Origin: Helianthus annuus
Lineage: Eukaryota; Streptophyta; Magnoliopsida; Asterales; Asteraceae
Direction of reading: 5' to 3'
DNA: 64,000 bases
Assembly: GCF_002127325.2 (NCBI RefSeq)
Contig: NC_035436.2
Span: 84,441,716 to 84,505,715 of the forward strand
The notes under the pieces were generated by a model. The model worked only from the letters and a program-made list of their open reading frames with translations, was not told the DNA's origin and did no database searches. Numbering within the stretch: position 1 is the first letter of the stretch; the number at the start of each line of letters is the position of its first letter. Positions 58,198 to 64,000 of the stretch are shown here, piece by piece. Made by a program: the position numbers and the translations under genes.

Positions 58198-59490
58198 ATG
58201 AATCATCCTTCTTACAGTTTGACCCAACGACGAGCGTGAAGCTTTATGCATTCCAAAAAGAGATGCATTATGGGCCCGAAGGGGCAATTCGGAGTCCCAA
58301 GATGGCTTGATTGGGAAGTTATGCAAGAACTAAATCAATACGACCGTTTGGAAAATATGATGAGTCGTCCACTAGTAAATCTGGTCGGTTGCAACCGACC
58401 CGTTTACTTGGAGCTTACCATCGAGTTCTTTGCATCGTATGCTTACGAGAAGCCAGTTGCTGCTCGACGACCCAAATTCCGCTACAAGGATCGCATAGCT
58501 TTCAGATTGTGTGGAAGATGGCACAAGTGGTCAGTCGTCGTTTGGGAAGAGACTTGGATCTACACTAGGGAAGACATGGATGATCAATGTCTTCTCAGAT
58601 AAATTCACCTTCCGTCTGATGCAGCTAGGATGAGTTTTGGGCTGAAAAGCTGTGGGACCATACAACCAAGGATATCAAAGGCTTCACGCTAAAGACCTCT
58701 GGTGCGTGATGCACCATGTGTTTAGCACACCATATGCGGCGCATGGACAGTCTCGGTAACTGTCCAACACCAGATTTGATTTTCTTGTATGCATTGGTGG
58801 ATAAGGCCCATCAACTTGGCGGCGCGTATGCTGAATACTTTGTGAACTGCAGGGAGGACTACTAGCAGTCAAATACATGGCGGTCAGTATGTGACCGAAA
58901 TTGCTACAATGAGCATTAGACTGATGAGTATTCAGAGTTCATGATTACTATGATGTGACATCAGATCGCTGAAGGCAATGGTTTGATTGTAGAGACTGAT
59001 CAGGGGATAGGTTGAGGGGGCTGAATAACGAGGTCTGGACCCGTTACCTCCGCTCCCATTAGAGGAAGAGGAAGAAGATGTAGAGATGCATGAGCAGCAT
59101 CAGCCACAGACACCGCCACACCAGACACCGCCACACCAGCCGCAGCACCATGAGTTCTACCAGCACCAGGACTGGCCTGACTTTTATCAGCAGTTCCAGC
59201 AGATGCGTGTCACGCAGGAACAGCATGGTACATACATTGATCAGATCAGGACCAGCCAGGACCATATCCGAGCTGGTCAGGATCAGCTCAGGGCCACACA
59301 GGATCAGCTGAGGCAGAGCCAGGAGAGCTTGTATCAGGGGGTTAGTGCCGGGTTTTCGTACCTATTTGGGGAAATGCACCATGCATATCCCAACTACTTC
59401 CAGAACCCTCCAGAGTTCCACCGTGGAACCTCCTGGTTACGGTGGTGCAGGCCCTCATTCACGAGAGATGATGACGGCGATGACGAGTAG
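58198..59490 (+). pseudogene. ATH3 ORF1 (Athila gag-like), broken
   Basis: ATG 58198 directly follows TTGCAG. The frame has a TGA at 58237, then 58246-58602 with PRWLDWEVMQELNQYDRLENM, LELTIEFFASY and FRLCGRWHKWSVVVWEETW, typical of Athila ORF1. The middle part (58680-58865) is shifted and reads PDLIFLYALVDKAHQLGG. The frame of the start is open again at 59086-59490: Gln/His-rich, with a heptad-like QDQLRATQDQLRQSQESL run and the acidic end DDDGDDE. Several stops and at least two frameshifts kill it. Confidence 0.75.
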
Positions 59491-60520
59491 GCGTTGGTGG
59501 TGATTTTCGTTGGTGGTTTTTATGGTTATTATTAGTATTTGTTATTTCGGGTGTTATTTTTGCATACTATTTCGAACACCCTCGGATTATATTGTACTTT
59601 TAAAACACTTTTCTTTATATATGTTTTTTTTTTTGGATTATTAGTATTCATGTATATTATGGTCTATTTGTATTTATTCTGTTGCTGTTCGGTGTTGCTG
59701 TGCCATATGACATATTTACAGGTTTTGGCTATCAAGTCTTTGACCGGAGCAGATCACAGATTCAGCTTTGGAAGTCTCGTTTCATAACATCATCTTGAGG
59801 GGAGTATTATTATCCTTTTTCTCTATATTTCGGGTTTCGCATTGGGGACAATGCGAAGTTCAAGTGTGGGGAGGGGGTTAACTTTGTTAACTTTGTTTGT
59901 CCTCAATATAAAAAAAAAAAAAAAAAAAAAAAAATCAAATCAGAAAATTCAGAAAAATCATTCAAAAATACCTTTATTTTGTATATATATTAGTAAATAA
60001 ACCGGTTGGTTGTGTTTTAGAAAGCTTCGGACTTGATAAAAACTTGACAAGCAAAATATTTTTGAAAAAGAAAACCGGAAAGCGTGACAAACAAAGAAAG
60101 ACTTACATGATAGTTTTCACACTTTTACCCATTCCATCCGTTACGTGAGCATGTTTGAGCCTTGATATTGTTATATATTTGTTCATTTCGGATATAGGAG
60201 TGAGCCGGATGTTATGTGTAATTTAGAACTTGTCACTAGTATGCTTGTTAAGACCATGAATATGCGGATTTGTGTAAAAGTGATAGAGGCACTTAGATTA
60301 CCCCTTTGTTGTAAACCTTGTTCTTTGTGTTGTGCTCCCCGTTCACCTTATGTTACCCTTTAGGATTAACCATGTCGAGCCTTCCCGTTTACCTTTGTTT
60401 ACCCACATTATCGCCCACTTAGCCAAATTTAGCCTTTGTATGTTTTTAAACCCCTTTTTAGTGTTGAAACTCGGACAAAATAATCGTTTAACTAGCTTTT
60501 GTTTAAGTTTATTGTATAGT

Positions 60521-60564
<44 letters not shown>

Positions 60565-60597
60565 CAGAAAATAAAACACCCTAAAATAGGGTGAAGT
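59491..60597 (+). other. ATH3 3' noncoding region
   Basis: No gene. A purine-tract module GGGGACAA...CAAGTGTGGGGAGGGGG lies at 59843-59877. Poly-A runs lie at 59910-59934 (25) and 60526-60562 (37). The order of landmarks follows ATH1 10512-11894. Confidence 0.6.
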
Positions 60598-63156
60598 TGA
60601 TAGAAATCGAGCGATTTTGAATGCTTAAATGTTAAAATTTCGTTGATAAGCTCGATTGCGCTTTAGTCGCCCTTTTAAGGCGTTTATATGTATAGTTGTA
60701 TTACTTTCTTGCTAGTTAAAGGCTAAAGCCGAGTTTTAACCATTTTCGCCATTTTAAATGTCCACTTCCATACCCTTCGCCCAAGCCTAACGTTACAACC
60801 CGTAAAGACCTCTTGATTTACACTTATTTGCATGTTAGTTGGTGGAGACGAGATCTTATGACAAGCTTATGATATTGCATATTTCATTGACTAGGCGTTG
60901 AGTGTTTACACATACACATTTTATGTATGTTTCATAAATAAAACCGAGTGTGTGTGAATATTGTGAGTCGTGTGAAGATTAACATGTCGAGTCAATTAAA
61001 TGTGAAGTCACGGCTTTTTGGTTGTCGCTATTATAATTGCATATGCTTGTTGGGTTTTAGTCTTTTGATGATGTCTTTCGACAAACCGGCTAACCGTTTA
61101 TAGTAGTTTTAAATAAAATAGTGTGTAAATTATCGTACTTGTTTGTTTCCTCAAAACATTTGTGATATTCGCTAATTTACACATATTTTAGTCCCCCGTT
61201 TTACCCCCATTTTATGCGTTTTCGGCCGTAAAACCGTCATTCGGATACTTATTTATCTACATTTTTGTTTACAGGCCTAAAACTGCATACCAGACAAGAT
61301 GATAGCGAAAACGAGGACTTTCCGGGCAAAACGACAAGGCTGCGAAGATTCTGTGAACAAAACTGACCTGGGCGTTTGGCACGGTCATGCGGGCATCCGC
61401 ACGACGTGCATATCCGACAAACAAGAAAGTGTCGGCGGTGAACCAGGCGTGCAAGCACGGCGTGCAAGGCTCTGAAGGCCAATCCGAAAAGGCACGGTCG
61501 TTCCGGATGTGGAACGGTCGTGCGTATCCGAGAACCAACATAACCTCGGAACTGAACGGCCAAGGAACAAAGCGTGCAAGCCAAATGCCGGTTTGGCACG
61601 CCCGTGCCAAACCTGGAACGTCCGTGCGTGTCCGAAGACCAGTCAACGATCTGTGACGTCATGCGGTATGGTGGCCCACCACCAATAATGCTTAAAGTGC
61701 ACGGTCGTGCCAAACCAAGAACGACCGTGCCGATCAGAAAAACCATTTAAACAGAACAGAAGCATTTTAGACGTAACTCTGGACATTTTGGGAGCTCTGC
61801 AGGCGATTTTGAGGCTCCGAAGGCTGCTGCTTTCACTCGGATTCAAGCCACATTGCCCGGTTTTGCTCATTTACTATCCAGATACTCATTCTTATGCTTG
61901 TTTATGGTTTGGTTTCTCAAATCTTTCCATACTTTTGTTATATTTCAAGCATTTAGACTGATTATTATGTATTAATGTAAGCCCTTTGGGCAAAAACACA
62001 ACAATCCCTTGCTTGATTAGTATGTTAATCTATGTTTGTAATGACATTTTGAAGTATTTTCTATGACTATCTTTGATGATTAGTTTGCAACCTTGTTATT
62101 GATATTGATTTCTTGATTATAAGTAATTGTGTTGGATGATTGGTGCTTGGTTAGGTAAGATAGTTGCAAAACGAAGCTTATTTAATCATGTATTAGTAAA
62201 CTTTTAATTTGGTTAACTAGTTTAACTTGGTTAAAATGTAGGCACCATGATACTCTAACGGGTTAGTGGTTTAATAAAATGCAAATATTTATTAATCAAG
62301 AGAGCTTGCCCTCACGGAAGGACTCTAACGGGTTAGATGGTGTTGTTACGGATTCTTGCCATGATTTGTTAGCCTAGTTAGTAGTTTCGGCCAAAATTGC
62401 TATCTCGGTGAATTTATGTGTAAGATTTGTAAAATGAACTCGGTTGTGATTTAATCTAGTTTATGCTTGTCTCGGTGGTTGCATTGTGTTTATCGGTGTT
62501 GCTTTCCTTGATTAAGTGAGGTTAGAAAACTCCTAACGGATGACTAACTTATTTTTAGGAGATTTTTGTAGACATTTATCAATCGCACGTTAAAGAACAA
62601 TTTTAGGTGGTTAAAGTGTGTTTATCGTTTTAACTTTCCGAATGATTGTCATGTTAGGATTCCCGAAAGGGATACTAATTGTCTCGAAATGGAAAATTGA
62701 CCGAATGCTTCTAAATGCCAAAACTGACTTAGTTGACATGCTGTAGTTGTGTATTACGCAAGGCTATTTATATATAATTTACTATATTTTATAAGTATTT
62801 ATTTATGCTTATTTTAGATTAATTAAAACCAAAACAAATTATGTTTTTACCGGTAATTTAGTGATAAAGGTCTAGTATTATTTCTCCGCCCATTTCCGTG
62901 GATCGATACTTGGTTCTTACCGATACTTTACTACATATATGACGGGGTACACTTGCCTCTTTCGTGTGTGTTTTGATGTAAAAGTAATAATCACTTTTAT
63001 AAATTTAAAACCAATTCGTGTGTAATTTCATTGTAAAAATATGTGTAGTCACGCACGTACCAATTTGAAAATTTGAAAAAGCCAAAAACATGATAAAATT
63101 CAAAAATGAGTTTTGTTGCGAAAAAGAGGAAATGATAGTACATCAGTGGACTATCA
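60598..63156 (+). repeat. Probable ATH3 LTR-containing region
   Basis: TGATAG (60598) and CTATCA (63156) could be LTR ends, but the first 300 bp resemble ATH1 3' noncoding DNA (CCCAAGCCTAAC near 60780), so the true LTR may start later. A word cluster is at 61377-61737. No good ORF; 62000-63100 is AT-rich, as in the ATH1 LTR after its TATA box. Confidence 0.35.
61377..61737 (+). promoter_or_regulatory. Five pairs of GGCACGGTCGTGCC-type words, ATH3
   Basis: Pairs lie at about 61377-61409, 61448-61470, 61492-61533, 61597-61638 and 61699-61737. In the last three the first word is GGCACGGTCGTGCC or similar and the second AACGGTCGTGCG or its inverse. The clearest words are near-palindromes. Confidence 0.75.
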
Positions 63157-64000
63157 CAGCACGCTAAAGAAATGTAAAGTTAAAAAGTGATAAACAATCT
63201 TACTGCGGATGTGTCAGTAGATTTTCGCACATTTAGTAAGTTGAAACGAGATATAAACCTAAATTCAAACTTGCTTGATTCGTGGGTAACTATTCTTGAA
63301 TATATGGGTAACCCCCGAAATCTTGTTTGAAAGATCCCGTATTCTGAGATACTAGGTCTTTATACTCAGTGATATCTGGGGTATTATCCCGGGACTTCTG
63401 CTGAATGGAAGTTCTGACCTAGTCCCCGGATAATACTTTCTGCAAATGCTTGAAAAAGCGCCGCCCTCAGCAATCTGATTAAACAATAAAATTGATAGTC
63501 ATTGCTGTTGTAAAAAAGATCCTCTAAAGGGGACCCACCTAAAGTCGAGCCATCATCTCTCTGCTGAACGGAAGTTCTGACCTGAGCTCTCACGGTTTCG
63601 CACCTAACCCCTTTACAGATATCAGCTATGGTATACTCACCTGTAAGACTGAATATTTGGGATCTGGATACGGGAGTATATTCAAGTGGAGTGATACACA
63701 ATTAAGTTTAAGTCTCTAAAACATTAATATCATATCTCGAATCAATTGAAATTTGTGTTGAGAATTTAAAAGGACAAACATACTGACAATCTAGGTAAAT
63801 TGTTTAAAGCTTAAAATGAAATCAAGCTTAACGGTGTTGGTGATTTGTCTCAGAATCTGATATGACCCTCTTGCACAAACTCACAAAAATATTGTTTGTA
63901 AATATTACATTTCTGTATGTTTTTGTTTACGAGTAGTGTCAGGAACGTTTTCTCAGAAAATCCAAAACGATTTTAGTGTGTTTTTAGCATAAATTTTGAA
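63157..64000. other. Unassigned sequence at the window end
   Basis: No gene recognised. A piece with CTGCTGAATGGAAGTTCTGA at 63398-63420 recurs with one or two changes at 63561-63583. The 105-codon minus-strand frame at 63384-63701 has no known motif. It could be the flank of ATH3 or part of another retroelement. Confidence 0.4.

Larger units (their letters stand above)
58130..63156 (+). mobile_element. ATH3: Athila-like remnant with ORF1 and 3' region
   Basis: Starts abruptly inside COP1 sequence without LTR or primer site. It has leader end, ORF1 (58198-59490), a purine-tract module near 59840-59876, a 3' region with the same landmarks as ATH1, and an LTR-like part with a word cluster (61377-61737). 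No pol is present. The end at 63156 rests only on a TGATAG/CTATCA pair and is tentative. Confidence 0.6.

Noticed and set aside
59090..59311. Second frame over the Gln-rich end of ATH3 ORF1
   Set aside because: Out-of-frame reading of the CAG/CAC repeats of ORF1.
60332..60579. Poly-lysine or poly-phenylalanine small proteins
   Set aside because: Translation of a 37-base A run.
61249..61746. 165-codon minus-strand ORF as a gene
   Set aside because: Covers the GC-rich word cluster; overlapping long frames on both strands come from low stop density in GC-rich words.

Overview
The window is plant nuclear DNA built almost entirely of nested transposable elements. I see no intact host gene, rRNA or tRNA gene. 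Chromovirus (Tekay/Del-type) Ty3 elements with a methionyl-initiator tRNA primer site, Athila/Tat-type Ty3 elements, a Copia element, Helitrons, a hAT gene and a CACTA end all point to a eudicot. The LTR families look like those of Asteraceae to me, but that is an impression, not proof. Working names used below: ATH1-3 (Athila/Tat-like), TEK1-3 (Tekay-like), SOLO-B and SOLO-F (solo LTRs), LARD-C (non-autonomous LTR element), HEL1-2 (Helitrons), COP1 (Copia).

Layout. 1-13659 is ATH1 on the plus strand (gag-protease with stop codons, then 3' LTR 11895-13659). It is split by TEK1 (2808-10506, minus strand, two 2279 bp LTRs, TTCAA target duplication). ATH1 itself sits in the gag of TEK2, whose gag start, primer site and 5' LTR follow (13660-27046, minus). 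That LTR is split by SOLO-F (16664-20225, CTTAC duplication) and by two tandem Helitrons (20360-23673, 23730-25341). TEK2 sits in an ATH2 LTR (27047-28680), which cuts the 3' part of a hAT transposase pseudogene (28681-30067). The hAT gene is cut on its other side by TEK3 (30068 to at least 54661, minus). The TEK3 gag is split by SOLO-B (38507-50607, GGATC duplication), which carries LARD-C (38826-47716, ACTGA duplication, two LTRs of about 3.64 kb that are almost identical). The right TEK3 LTR is broken at 54662 by a CACTA end, which is broken at 55508 by COP1. The COP1 gag runs into a degenerate ATH3 ORF1 at about 58130. ATH3 3' noncoding and LTR-like DNA fills most of the rest.

The elements work as parasites of one another. 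TEK1 keeps an intact pol ORF but has lost gag. LARD-C has no genes yet looks freshly inserted, and it keeps the Tekay primer site, purine tract and an adjacent hairpin motif, so a Tekay-type machinery is its likely helper. ATH1 has gag-protease but no reverse transcriptase.

The most unusual signal is noncoding. In several unrelated elements the LTR just upstream of the TATA box, and sometimes the 5' leader and 3' noncoding DNA as well, carries clusters of short GC-rich, mostly self-complementary words. They come in pairs, and the word differs from element to element. In addition, Tekay-type LTRs hold tandem repeats whose every unit contains a hairpin. These two patterns are the best candidates here for something not described.
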